This document shows positions 47,001-56,607 of a stretch of 64,000 nucleotides of DNA, piece by piece. Every line of letters starts with the position of its first letter. Position 1 is the stretch's first letter. The notes under the pieces were generated by a model. The model had not been told where the DNA came from. It saw only the letters and a program-made list of their open reading frames with translations, and made no database searches. Made by a program: the position numbers and the translations under genes. This stretch comes from Ciona savignyi (Eukaryota > Chordata > Ascidiacea > Phlebobranchia > Cionidae): assembly GCA_000149265.1 (NCBI GenBank), contig CH003244.1, forward strand, positions 920,396 through 984,395, in the 5' to 3' direction.

Positions 47001-49599
47001 ATATCGCGAGCGCTACTAACCTTTTTATGATCCGGTGTCCTGGGAAGTAAAACTTGTGTCGATGTGTTCCTTCTGTTTGCAAACCTGTGAAATGTCACAC
47101 CGTTATTTTGCATAATCGTAATCTCGAGGTATATATCGACCAACTAATGTCTTCCACTAACTTTTGCAAGCAAATCAAAGTTGCTAGGTGGCTTTGGATT
47201 GCTATACGAAATATTAAAAAAAAAAAAATAATACAGTCTTGGTCGTAGATAGATTTTTCTTTCTTCGCTTCGAGATTCCGACGGCGAATCGTGAACTTCC
47301 CCTGCAGACTTTGGTGGAAACTTCTTTCTCTTGATAGGATCGATTTCCGTCGATGTCTTGGTGTAATCGGAGGATTTCCTTTGACAAATGATAGAGCTCT
47401 TCGCTTGTTGTCAGAGCGAAGATGCTTCAGGCGGTTTCTTTTTCTAAAATGGTTTTGGTCGGTTTCTTAAAGTTTTGTTGAAAGCGGTTTCTTCTTAAAA
47501 TTAAGCTCGGGTCACACACTCTTCTCGAGAAAGTTGCGCGTTCAAATCACTTCGGGCTCAACAATATAGCACCCCTGCTTTTTCTTTATTTCGTTTGGTC
47601 GCACTTGTTATTGTAGGGGCAGGCGCATTCGGCTGGTGCTCGTCGCTTAGCCGAAAGTTCACCTTAGGCTGTCTTCCTCGTTGCAATGGTCGGTGACTGA
47701 CACTGATTTCTGATAATGACTACATACATAGATCACACTGCAACTTCTTGTTTTTATTCAGCATTTCTGTAAATTAGTTCATTCTGCTAGTTGTTTTTTT
47801 GGTTCATAAAATCACGACAATATATACCAAATAAATATAGGTCACGGGGACAGATAAGGTGTGGACGGCTATTTTAACTTTGTGAAATGGGTCGCGTTTG
47901 TAATAAAAACAGCGGACATTGCACCAACTAAACTTACTGCAATGGGTCGTAAATACGACGCAAATACTTTTCCAATAATTCACACTTTAACATAACACAT
48001 AAGCAAAAGTATATAAAATCGAATAATGATCGCAAATCGAACCAGCGATTCACCACAGATATTATGCTGTATGAGTGTATGGTATGGGGCATCCGGAGGT
48101 GGTAAACGCAGGGACCACAATTAAGATTTAGATATCACCAAACTTGACTTATGTATAATTATTAGTAATTTATACACTTAATTAAGTATTCGTCTACCTT
48201 TTTTGGTTTGTTTGGTGATTTTGCAATATATCAAATTACTGTGCCGATCAGTTGACGTTTGGAATCTGGTCGCTCGCTAGTCGGTTATGTCCAACACACT
48301 GCAAATCCGGTAAATGACTATGTGTGTGATATAATCTGACCATTGCCTGTGTTTTAATGTCCCCTGCGTTTTACAATTTACGAGAATAAATGATTCACCC
48401 CATCCTATTTCTGAAATCTAACCTTGCCCCCAACTCCAACACCAACTCATTATTACTAAGCAGTTTCTACCGTTTTTCAGTTTGTTATATTCAACTTACG
48501 TATGATTTGTTCACATATATATCTTCCATAATTGTTGCATTTGAAATCATGCCATTGGAACAATGAGTCCGGCTTTTGTAAATCGCCTATTTGTACGCAA
48601 TCCTGATCGGGATTATTGTTTGGTTCGTTTGTCGCCCAGTTAGTGTAAGTCAAATTTGAGCCATCGTTCCACATAAAACCGGGTTTAGCTGTTGTAATCC
48701 GGTTTAAACCAATGTGGAACGAATAGGGATACTCTGTTGGATGTAGTTGGTTATTTAAAATTTTGTTGTTTTTCCATCTTAAGAAGTAATATACGGCTAG
48801 CATGGTATGCAAATGCAAGCATATAACAAAACACTTGATTCAAAATGCACTGAAGAATATGACTTATATTTTTCATTGTGCAGTATTGATCAAAAATAAA
48901 AATATCTTTTACCACCAATTATCTTTAAATACACGTCAACTGTGTTTGTTTTTAAACGTTTTTCGAAGAGGAGTGTATTCCGAAGGGAAGACATTTTAAA
49001 TCTACATCATTTAATTTTGTGAGAGGCATGTTTTTAAAATAACTCAGTTTACCACAGGAGATTCCTTAAAAATATGCATAAGCATTTATAAATATAATAT
49101 TATTACGTGTATAAAAAAGCCAAACACCTTTTTAAAATAAAATTTAAATACTAACAAGAGATGTAGACGCTCCACCACCATTTCCGGGAAATCTTAAGAA
49201 ATGTAACCCAAATGAAATCATTGATCAATCTCAATTACGCTCTACAGCAAAATGAAGTAATTGTCTAATCTATACATGCAGCGTACACTCAAAATAGGTG
49301 TTACAATTAGTCATGTCTGACACATAGTTAACACTCTCTGTAGTTGTTTTTTAAAATCTCATTTACATCCATGGTTACTCACTTGTGGCGATAACAATTT
49401 TGTTCACAATAAACTCTTGAATTTGCTTTGTTTTTATACGAGCAAGTGTAGCATTCATGGCAGCACACGCATTGACTGCTAATTGCTGGTGCTTAACCTT
49501 GTCACCTTGATGTATATAATAATTACTGTTGCCCAGTGTGTGCCATTCTGCTTCACACATTCTGCACAGCACAGCAAAATACACCGCATACAGTTTCAT
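44075..49599 (-). CDS. Membrane C-type lectin gene 1, cytoplasmic tail frameshifted
   Basis: Type I membrane lectin, probably a cell-surface glycan receptor. Exons in transcript order: 49383-49599, 48500-48733, 44697-44847, 44554-44629, 44075-44226. MKLYAVYFAVLCRMCEA is a signal peptide. The lectin fold spans about residues 20-150 with the four conserved cysteines, N-glycosylation sites (NAT, NLT), an EPN motif (NEPNNNPDQDC) and WHD near FKCNN. EPN plus WxD predicts calcium-dependent mannose-type binding. A Pro/Ser/Thr linker leads to the helix YYVIGIVCGVIIVLVVILV. Exon 4 is 76 bases against 74 in unit 2. The extra two bases bring a TAG at 44581-44583, so the product ends after 216 residues and loses most of its tail, although the last exon still looks intact. 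The second intron is swollen by an LTR retrotransposon in the same orientation. Confidence 0.87.
44330..44420 (+). mobile_element. Old SINE (family 1) 3' relic, unit 1 copy
   Basis: Decayed block aatcatacacaacaaactgc with agctcctgtaagcgaacagt, in the last intron of lectin gene 1. The unit 2 counterpart is at about 53925-54030, so the insertion predates the duplication. Confidence 0.6.
44954..45445 (-). repeat. LTR (3' LTR of the minus-strand element)
   Basis: 492 bp, differing from the other LTR at four positions by eye (about 0.8 %), mostly around 45100-45180. This implies a young insertion. Confidence 0.93.
46130..47143 (-). CDS. Gag/retropepsin-like ORF of the LTR element, catalytic triad absent
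   Basis: 337 residues, uninterrupted. The N-terminal half is basic with CxxC-x10-CxxC at Cys75, 78, 89 and 92, unlike the usual CCHC gag knuckle. Residues about 129-230 align with Ty3/gypsy retropepsins: FFVADYKTGTRYLV, then SVLPP, then FRWSFRVGNVLHPVIGRDFL with FGFKVD. In that family the residues after YLV form the catalytic Asp-Thr-Gly; here they are Asn-Glu-Ser (144-146). The predicted protein therefore cannot be an ordinary aspartic protease. An open frame in a young element without polymerase suggests a structural role, or recent decay by substitution only. Confidence 0.75.
   Translation of the reverse strand: MVDIYLEITIMQNNGVTFHRFANRRNTSTQVLLPRTPDHKKVSSARDILPYDPPIIRPYSNQLKSKLAASMSISCLSCKVKIDAPFKLCFRCRFGVHGRRQVRKFNNRKRERFNRPCSKRASKSASPRSFFVADYKTGTRYLVNESEECSVLPPMKNVKSLFNSRNCSSTLNDTNIKVSGKENVFITFMGVGKFRWSFRVGNVLHPVIGRDFLQYFGFKVDAQNCRLVRVSTYKRVSDIRLQSKRSLSSVYGRRARNHNASFRPSLSNVVPYIPKFSLPKDKYFVLSQIKENGETCRLSASNDPESFHLVKSVFTNTTELNKISYGCFSRLQTVGSN
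47566..48057 (-). repeat. LTR (5' LTR of the minus-strand element)
   Basis: 492 bp, same length and ends as its partner. Transcription of the element would start here and run leftwards. Confidence 0.93.
48250..48395 (+). mobile_element. Old SINE (family 1) relic, unit 1 copy
   Basis: Decayed copy with tctggtcgctcgctagtcgg and atctgaccattgcctgtg blocks. The unit 2 counterpart is at about 54780-54920. It lies in intron 2 of the lectin gene. Confidence 0.65.
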
Positions 49600-50322
49600 C
49601 TTCCCTTAAATCATTTCAGTAATATTGCAAAACAGCTCTGAAATTAGCATGCTTATTTCTACAACTTTTTATAGACAAATTTTGTTGACATTTATAATCT
49701 AATAACCAAATCACTAGACGTATAACCAAATCTCTAGATCTCAGCTTACAGTGGGAAGGTATAAAAGTGTCGCATTTACATGATGCTAATTTTGTTTATT
49801 GTTTTTAGAATGCAATTGGATCTGACTGCTGATGTTAATGTTGTCGGTTAGCCTAGTGGAATGTTAGCGTATGAGTTATGTTTTGTCCTGAATTATAGTA
49901 GTTTTTATTTAGTCATACAACTTTTGATTTAACACTTTTTTTGCGATGGTAACCTAACATTAGACACACTCGGCTTGCTTAATTACTCTAATACCTGGCG
50001 GAAGTTGTGTTTATGAGTCAAACATCTAAAAATTAAAGTTTAACAAGTTTGCAAAGTTCTTAAGCCTAAATTCAAATCCCAATCCCAATCCGTTCCAGAA
50101 AACCGCTCCTTTCCAGAAAACCGCTACATAGGCCTATACATAATTGACTTCAAAACTGGTACGTGGTCAAAAAAAGATTGAAATCCACTGGCATATACTT
50201 AATGTCAAGACACCTGGTGGAAAAATAGAAAAAAAGAGTGTGTATTGCTTTCTTTAAAGAGCATTTTGCATGGTCAGTGTCACGTAGGATGACCAGTCGT
50301 AAGGTGGATGGTTCAATACCTG
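49600..50322. other. 5' flank of lectin gene 1 and end of unit 1
   Basis: Upstream DNA of the minus-strand lectin. Positions about 50150-50322 match 57760-57940 at the end of unit 2, but 49690-50130 has no clear counterpart there, so one unit has lost or gained sequence. The tract gatttaag/ggaagatg just before the start codon could be a trans-splice acceptor. No gene seen. Confidence 0.5.
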
Positions 50323-50399
50323 AATGCATGAGACCCCTGAGACACAGGACACACAGTAAGCATTTGTTAACATGTGATGATTTTTGTTTTGATAAGTGG

Positions 50400-50610
50400 G
50401 ACAACCTATCGTATCTGATTACCTCATACCCCGACAGTCCGTTTACGCACCTATTGCAGTGTATATAATTCAGACTTTACCCTATTTTTTATTCACCTTT
50501 TTTTTGCAATCAGTTCAAGCAACATCTCCTAAGTGACTTGCCAAAAGACATAGCTGGCTAGCTTGCATCTTGTTGTTTTGTTTGACAGTCAGATACGTGA
50601 TTACTCAAGC
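50400..50610 (-). mobile_element. Old SINE (family 1) relic, unit 2 copy
   Basis: Counterpart of the relic at 41262. Blocks acgcacctattgcagtgtat and tggctagcttgcatc remain. Confidence 0.65.
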
Positions 50611-50979
50611 CACATAACCACCCAGTTGGATATTCTGGGATGTTTGTAGGATTATAAAGAATGTTTAAACTAATTCTCAGTATGTTTTGAAACGAATACT
50701 ACTGGGCAGTTCTTGGTCAACAACAGTATGAAACCAAGAGTGTCAATAACAGGGACAAATCCATTTCACCATATTGTGTAAAAATAATGGGCGAGGAATG
50801 AGGCTTCTAAAACGACCCCTATGTTTAGATAATTAGTTTAATTAAACGGAATTGATAATATTAGGAACATATTGGTGACCATGTACAGCTTAACCAGATA
50901 ATCGTTTTTTTGAGGTGTACCCATGATATAATCTGTATCACCACAATAAATGGTGGATTTTTATTCCTGTTTTCCACAG

Positions 50980-52434
50980 GTTGATTAATAAGGTGGAAAG
51001 TGGGTTTAAAACGGAGTTTAATAAACTCGAAGGAGATGATATGAAAATCTTGACTTTCCATCAGGTAACCTATTTCTCCATATAAGACATACCATACCAC
51101 TAACTGTGACTAAGGAAGGGTTCAGAAGTTATAACTGAAAGCCACTGAGACGGTCAACCGGAAACGAGAAAAACTGGCTGTGCTCTTTATCATGGCAAAA
51201 ACTTAAAAATGTATTAACAGTATCCAAAACACTTTTCAAATTTGATTAAAAATTTTCTGCCGCAACCCTAACAGACATGTCATTTTTCCCCGTAATACCG
51301 TGGGGATTGACTGACGTGTTTTAACTACTGTAGTTTTGCCGTTTTATCCGGTCTCCCTAACCCAAAATATTTGTGCCATTCTTCTTTAATGTGAAGGAGC
51401 AAAACATAAACTAAACTAAAAACTGCAATAGCTCCTGTAATCTAAATATGCCGGGGTGTAGTGACAAATTGCAGTTTCAAAGCCTTTGAACGCTCCATAT
51501 CCTTTGTGCAGAGGTTTTTCTTTAAGTTTCCTAAACTTCCTAATACTGATGTCCAATTAGTACCCCATTTCCAAATCTCTCTGCTCGAAAACACTATAAC
51601 ATATTATTGATATTCACATTTGTTATTTCATAAACTACAACAAAATAAACAATTGGTCACTTATTACGTTTAAAACTGGCGAAATATGAAATATCGAAAC
51701 TCCTTTCTTTCTTCCAGGATATTAAAACCGGCGTCGTGCTACCGGTGCTACCTCTAAATGATGACTCCTCAAATCTAAGCAATGGTAAGCATACGCTTGA
51801 AGGTAAACATAAGTTTGCTGAATTCAATACCTACATTTATGCCTTGTAATATTATATTTTTTCTGTCATTGTTGATTTTTCCCGATATTTTAGTTGTGAT
51901 TGACAGTTATTCTGACCACTGTGTTGTAATGGCGACTACCGTTGCCACCCACACCTGTACAGTTTAAAATGGGCATCCTTTCCTGATTGATTCTTTCTTA
52001 CCGTAAATAAAGAAACCAAAAAAAATCGACAACTTCTCCCAACAAACTACCAAGTTCAATATCGGATTTTACTCACTCCAATATTCCCCCAAACAGCGAA
52101 TCCAGGTTGCGCCGATAAAGAAGAAAGCGGTGAAATCTGCTGCATATCTCGTTGCATGACCGACACCTCCATATCGAGAGCAATGGCGAGTGACGTGGAC
52201 CCGACTCTGTCGTCATCCACAGTTGGCGTGTTGCCCAACGACGCGCTCCAAGCGGTCGCCATCGTCACTGAGAACGGCCTCATGCTCACCAACAACGCGT
52301 CGATCGATCTGCTTGACTTGAGCAAACTGGAACATAACGTAGACCGGGGCGATATGCATTCAGTGTTTGTCACTCCGAACGGGGACGAGGCGCGATATGT
52401 CGTAGTTAACGTTGCCCGCGATGCGTTTCCGTGA
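50980..52434 (+). CDS. Duplicate of CUT-ZF exons 16-18 (C-terminal module without fingers)
   Basis: Exons 50980-51064, 51718-51784 and 52097-52434 have the same lengths (85, 67, 338) and phases as exons 17 to 19 in the full list of the CUT-ZF gene (41745, 42049, 42646). All are open and keep their splice sites and the stop. By eye about ten of some fifteen coding differences are silent, while introns differ by many substitutions and indels. There is no start codon, promoter or zinc finger; only the last 21 bases of the preceding exon were copied. Either it is a decaying 3' fragment, or it serves as an alternative set of terminal exons for the upstream gene. The module has no recognised domain. 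Confidence 0.7.
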
Positions 52435-52836
52435 CTTCTGTAAATCCATGTAATGTTGTTGTACACGGTCTTCTGTAACCAAATGTTATTACGTGTTGTT
52501 CGAGAGTAAATTCCCAGTCGTAAGGTGTGATGGCTCTGTCCAGTTGTATGGTGACGGTCGTATGTTCGTATATCACCCAGTTGGTAACCGTAGGGGGCGA
52601 TGCAATACGCGCGATTACCGCACGCCCACTGTCCGGATGGCAAAGCTATTGCAGTTGTACTTGACAAAAATAGAAATGAAGCAACGAATATAAAAACACC
52701 TAAGTGATAAAATGACTAATCGACTAGATTAAACTTGATTTCTACCACTGTTTTTTGCCAGTTACGCATTTTTTTGTTGAAGACCTTGTCCACGAATAGG
52801 TTAAAGGTATTTTTAAATGAAAATTTTGTTTATTTA

Positions 52837-52842
52837 AATAAA
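52837..52842 (+). terminator. Poly(A) signal candidate of the duplicated terminal exons
   Basis: AATAAA about 400 bases past the stop, at the same relative place as at 43373 in unit 1. Confidence 0.45.
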
Positions 52843-53172
52843 TCTGTCGTGCCGTTGGACTTCACGCTGGTTTGTTGAGATGATGTAAAATAACGTACAT
52901 ACAGACTGTGGAGTTGAGTTGTAAACCCGTTTTTTTAATCCAAACTTTTATTATTCAAAGGGTGAAAATTCATATATATTTTATTCGCGGTTTCTGAGTG
53001 TCCTCTCTCTTAATAAAATCAGTTTACACGGCGAATTTCATGAAAGCAATTTCACAAACACCCTAATTTGCGTGTAGTTCAGAAAGGCACAGGAACGAAA
53101 TAAGTCACTTGACCATAAAGATATTCGATTTATTTATCTATAACACTTACAATCAAAATATGGTATTGGTGG

Positions 53173-53356
53173 ACACGTAGCAAACGTTGTTTGTACGGTC
53201 GTGTGGCCGAATAGTTTACGCAACCGATACGAATACTGACTTTATACGAAAAACGGTCCTGTTGAGGAGCCTATCATTGGTTCGGAACTTAGCACGGCAA
53301 AAAACTATGTTGTAAATTGTATAAAAAATAGCTAAGTCACCATGACGTAATCTAAC
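53173..53356 (+). mobile_element. SINE (family 2), unit 2 only
   Basis: Inserted between ggtggac and gatcactgccg, which are adjacent in unit 1 near 43745. The head gtgtggccgaatagtttacg resembles box A of a type II (Leu/Ser) tRNA, and attggttcggaactt resembles box B. About 60 bases lie between them, as expected with a long variable arm. Confidence 0.7.
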
Positions 53357-53706
53357 GATCACTGCCGTTGTTCAAACCCGGAAATAAATATGACTTCCCT
53401 ATCCTAAACTGATAAGTACAATATAAAATATGCAAAATAACTACTAAAAATTATTGTTGTGACACCAATGTTAGGTCAATTAGCAGTACCAGGTCCACAT
53501 GGCGGGCGACAGAATTGTGAAATTATATCACAGATGGCAAGGGGGTAAATATCAACGTTTTTGTGAGTACAGATAGGATTCTATGGGACCGTGATCTTGG
53601 TAATGTATCAAAGGAAATGTTGAGTGTGCTTGTCAACATTGATTTGTGTATCAATATATATAATCAGAACTTTACAAATATTACACAGGCGGACAGAATA
53701 AGAACT

Positions 53707-56607
53707 TTATATGAACATATAGTTCATTTTCACATGTATTATTTCGGCAGGTTTAATTGTCCATGTAGATTGGTGTTCATATACGTCAATTGGCGATATC
53801 CATGTTGTATATTTCATTATCTGGAAAGCAAAATCTGTAGTTTATATATAAAAGTTTAAACTAGTAATGCTAAGTGTTAAGCAAGGAAGAGGAAACTCGA
53901 CACATAGGTATCGTATCGTGGTCTTAATCATACACAACAAACCGCAATGGCCCCTGTAAGCGAACAGTCGGCATCCTAAGTACAATGGCTCCTGTGCATT
54001 TTCCCATCCACTACGATAAACGTGATTATGTTTTTCATACTTAAATCTGACCTTGTGTCCCGGGTTATAAAACTGCCCGACAATATGTAAGATATGACAC
54101 ACTGTATTGCCTAGAAGTGTGGAACGTTTTTGAATGAATTTAAGAATAGCGCACTGACCAAATCTGCAATAGTATCAATATTGTACATACCAACAAGATT
54201 CGACATCTTTTTGTTCTCTGTTGCGCCAACTGAGACATCTGTTTTCGCGTTGCTATTTTGCAATCTGTATTGGGAATTTTTAAATTGCTAGTTTTTATAA
54301 CAAATAACATCAATTTAATACTCGTCACCACCTTTTGTGCCTCAACGCAACAAGTATGACCACCAACACGATTATGACGCCACAAACTATACCGATGACG
54401 TAATATGGCGGAGGTGAAGATGTCGGTGAAACTGAAGTTGGTAAATTGGTGGTAACTGGAACTAACGCATATGGCACGAACACTTTTTCTAAAATGTAAA
54501 GACGCGAGTTAATTGAACTATATATATATATTATTATAAATATAATTTGCATTTTAAGGTAGGTTTGAATGGTTTTTAATGTGGATATTATGCTGTATGA
54601 GTGTATGGTATGGGGCACCCGGAGGTGGTAAACGCAGGGACCACAATTAAGATTTAGATATCACCAAACTTGACTTATGTATAATTATTAGTAATTTATA
54701 CACTTAATTAAGTATTCGTCTACCTTTTTTGGTTTGTTTGGTGATTTTGCAATATATCAAATTACTGTGCCGATCAGTTGACGTTTCGAATCTGGTCGCT
54801 CGCTAGTCGGTTGTGTCCAATACACTACAAATCCGGTAAATGACTATGTGTGTGATATAATCTGACCATTGCCTGTGTTTTAATGCCCCCTGCGTTTTAC
54901 AATTTACGAGAATAAATGTTTCACCCCATCCTATTTCTGAAATCTAACCTTGCTCCCAACTCCAACACTAACCCATTATTACTAAGCAGTTTCTACCGTT
55001 TTCAGTTTGTCATATTCAACTTACGTATGATTTGTTCACATATATATCTTCCATAATTGTTGCACTTGAAATCATGCCATTGGAACAATGAGTCCGGCTT
55101 ATATAAATCGCCTATTTGTACGCAATCCTGATCGGGATTGTTTGGTTCGTTTTTCGCCCAGTTGGTGTAAGTCAAATTTGAGCCATCGTTCCACATAAAA
55201 CCGGGTTTAGCTGTTGTAATCCGGTTTAAACCAATGTGGAACGAATAGGGACTCTCTGTTGGATGTAGTAGGTTATTTTAAATTTTGTTGTTTTTCCATC
55301 TTAAGAAGTAATATACGGCTAGCATGGTATGCAAATGCAAGCATATAACAAAACACTTGATTCAAAATGCCCGGAAAAATATGACTTCACGTATTTTCCA
55401 TTGTGCATCAAAAATAAAAATATCCTTTACCACCAATTATCTTTAAATATACGTCAATTGTGTTTGTTTTTGAAAGATTTTCGAAGAGGAGTGTATTCCG
55501 AAGGGAAGACATTTAATTTCTACATCATTTAATTTTGTGAGAGGCATGTTTTTAAAAAAAACTCAGTTTACCACAGGAGAATCCTTAAAAATATGCATAA
55601 GCATTTATAAATATAATATTATTACGTGTATAAAAAAGCCAAACACTTTTTAAAATAAAATTTAAATACTAACAAGAGATGTAGACGCTCCACCACCATT
55701 TCCGGGAAATCTTAAGAAATGTAACCCAAATGAAATCATTGATCAATCTCAATTACGCTCTACAGCAAAATGAAGTAATTGTCTAGTGCAGCGGTTCCCA
55801 AACTTTTTTTGTTGGCGGCGCCTTTTGAAAACTTATTAAACCTTGCGGCTCCCTCATAAAGCCAAAATTTTCGAACTGCGTGTATTGTATATCCAGACTA
55901 GCACGCATTTGGATAACCATTCAAACTATTCACTAAAACTAAAGTGACGACTAGTCCATTAATGCAAAACAGTTATTTAACAAACCATTATTCGAAAAAC
56001 AATGCCATGTTAGTTAGCAAATAGTGGTAAATAACACCGAACAATGGATTTTTAACAAGTAAAACGAATGCTGTATGCCAGTGTATGGGGTTGCACACCA
56101 GGCTCAATCATCTCCAATTAACATTTGAATGGTGTAACGCACAAGTACTGTTTTTTTGTAAGAAAAACAATAAATGCAGCAACTTCAGCATGCTTTCGTG
56201 GCGCCCCTGGCAAAGCCTCGCGGCTCCCCAGGGCGCCGCGGCGTCCAGTTTGGGAACCGCGGGTCTAGTGTTCTAATCTATACATGCAGCGTACACTCAA
56301 AATAGGTGTTACAATTAGTCATGTCTGACACATAGTTAACACTCTCTGTAGTTGTTTGTTAAAATCTCATTTACATCCATGGTTACTCACTTGTGGCGAT
56401 AACAATTTTGTTCACAATAAACTCTTGAATTTGCTTTGTTTTTATACGAGCTAGTGTAGCATTCATGGCAGCACACGCATTGACTGCTAATTGCTGGTGC
56501 TTAACCTTGTCACCTTGATGTATATAATAATTACTGTTGCCCAGTGTGTGCCATTCTGCTTCACACATTCTACACAACACAGCAAAATACACCGCATACA
56601 GTTTCAT
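53707..56607 (-). CDS. Membrane C-type lectin gene 2, intact paralog
   Basis: Exons in transcript order: 56391-56607, 55025-55255, 54332-54482, 54191-54264, 53707-53834. They total 801 bases, 266 residues, all phases consistent. Exon 1 encodes the same protein as lectin 1 (signal peptide plus start of the lectin fold). The fold keeps four cysteines, NEPNNPDQDC (one Asn fewer than lectin 1) and FQWHDFKCNN, so calcium-dependent mannose-type binding is predicted. A Pro/Ser/Thr linker and the helix YYVIGIVCGVIIVLVVILV follow. The cytoplasmic tail is about 65 residues (LQNSNAKTDVSVGATENKK..., then a Tyr-containing part with SPIDVYEHQS). No classical ITIM or ITAM is visible. The final exon is shorter than its unit 1 counterpart because the stop comes earlier. 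Intron 1 holds a hAT MITE. Confidence 0.9.
53925..54030 (+). mobile_element. Old SINE (family 1) 3' relic, unit 2 copy
   Basis: Counterpart of the relic at 44330, with the aatcatacacaacaaaccgc block. Confidence 0.6.
54775..54920 (+). mobile_element. Old SINE (family 1) relic, unit 2 copy
   Basis: Counterpart of the relic at 48250; tctggtcgctcgctagtcgg block retained. Confidence 0.65.
55789..56262. mobile_element. hAT-type MITE, 474 bp, with a paralogous empty site
   Basis: Termini CAGCGGTTCCCAAACTTTTT and CAGTTTGGGAACCGCGG, with the perfect 8-bp duplication gtctagtg (55781-55788 and 56263-56270). Its interior shares 'ggcggcgcc'/'ggcgccgcgg' type GC-rich subterminal blocks. Absent from the matching place in unit 1 near 49262. 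Non-coding. Confidence 0.93.

Larger units (their letters stand above)
44954..48057 (-). mobile_element. Non-autonomous Ty3/gypsy-like LTR retrotransposon, 3.1 kb
   Basis: Two 492-bp LTRs enclose a 2.1-kb interior. It is flanked by the 5-bp duplication gatat (44949-44953 and 48058-48062), and unit 2 shows the uninterrupted site aatgtggatattatgctg. On the minus strand the LTR starts TGTGGTGAATC, preceded by an A/G-rich polypurine-like tract (gaaaaaaggagatg). It encodes only one ORF, a gag/protease-like protein. There is no reverse transcriptase, RNase H or integrase, so mobilisation would need enzymes from another element. Confidence 0.93.
41183..50322. repeat. Tandem duplication unit 1
   Basis: Begins inside exon 15 of the CUT-ZF gene at aatgcatgagacccctg and ends at gttcaatacctg. 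It contains CUT-ZF exons 15(part)-18 region through the terminal exon, lectin gene 1 and a unit-specific LTR retrotransposon. The same start sequence recurs at 50323 and the same end sequence at 57940, which defines the tandem repeat. Confidence 0.93.
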
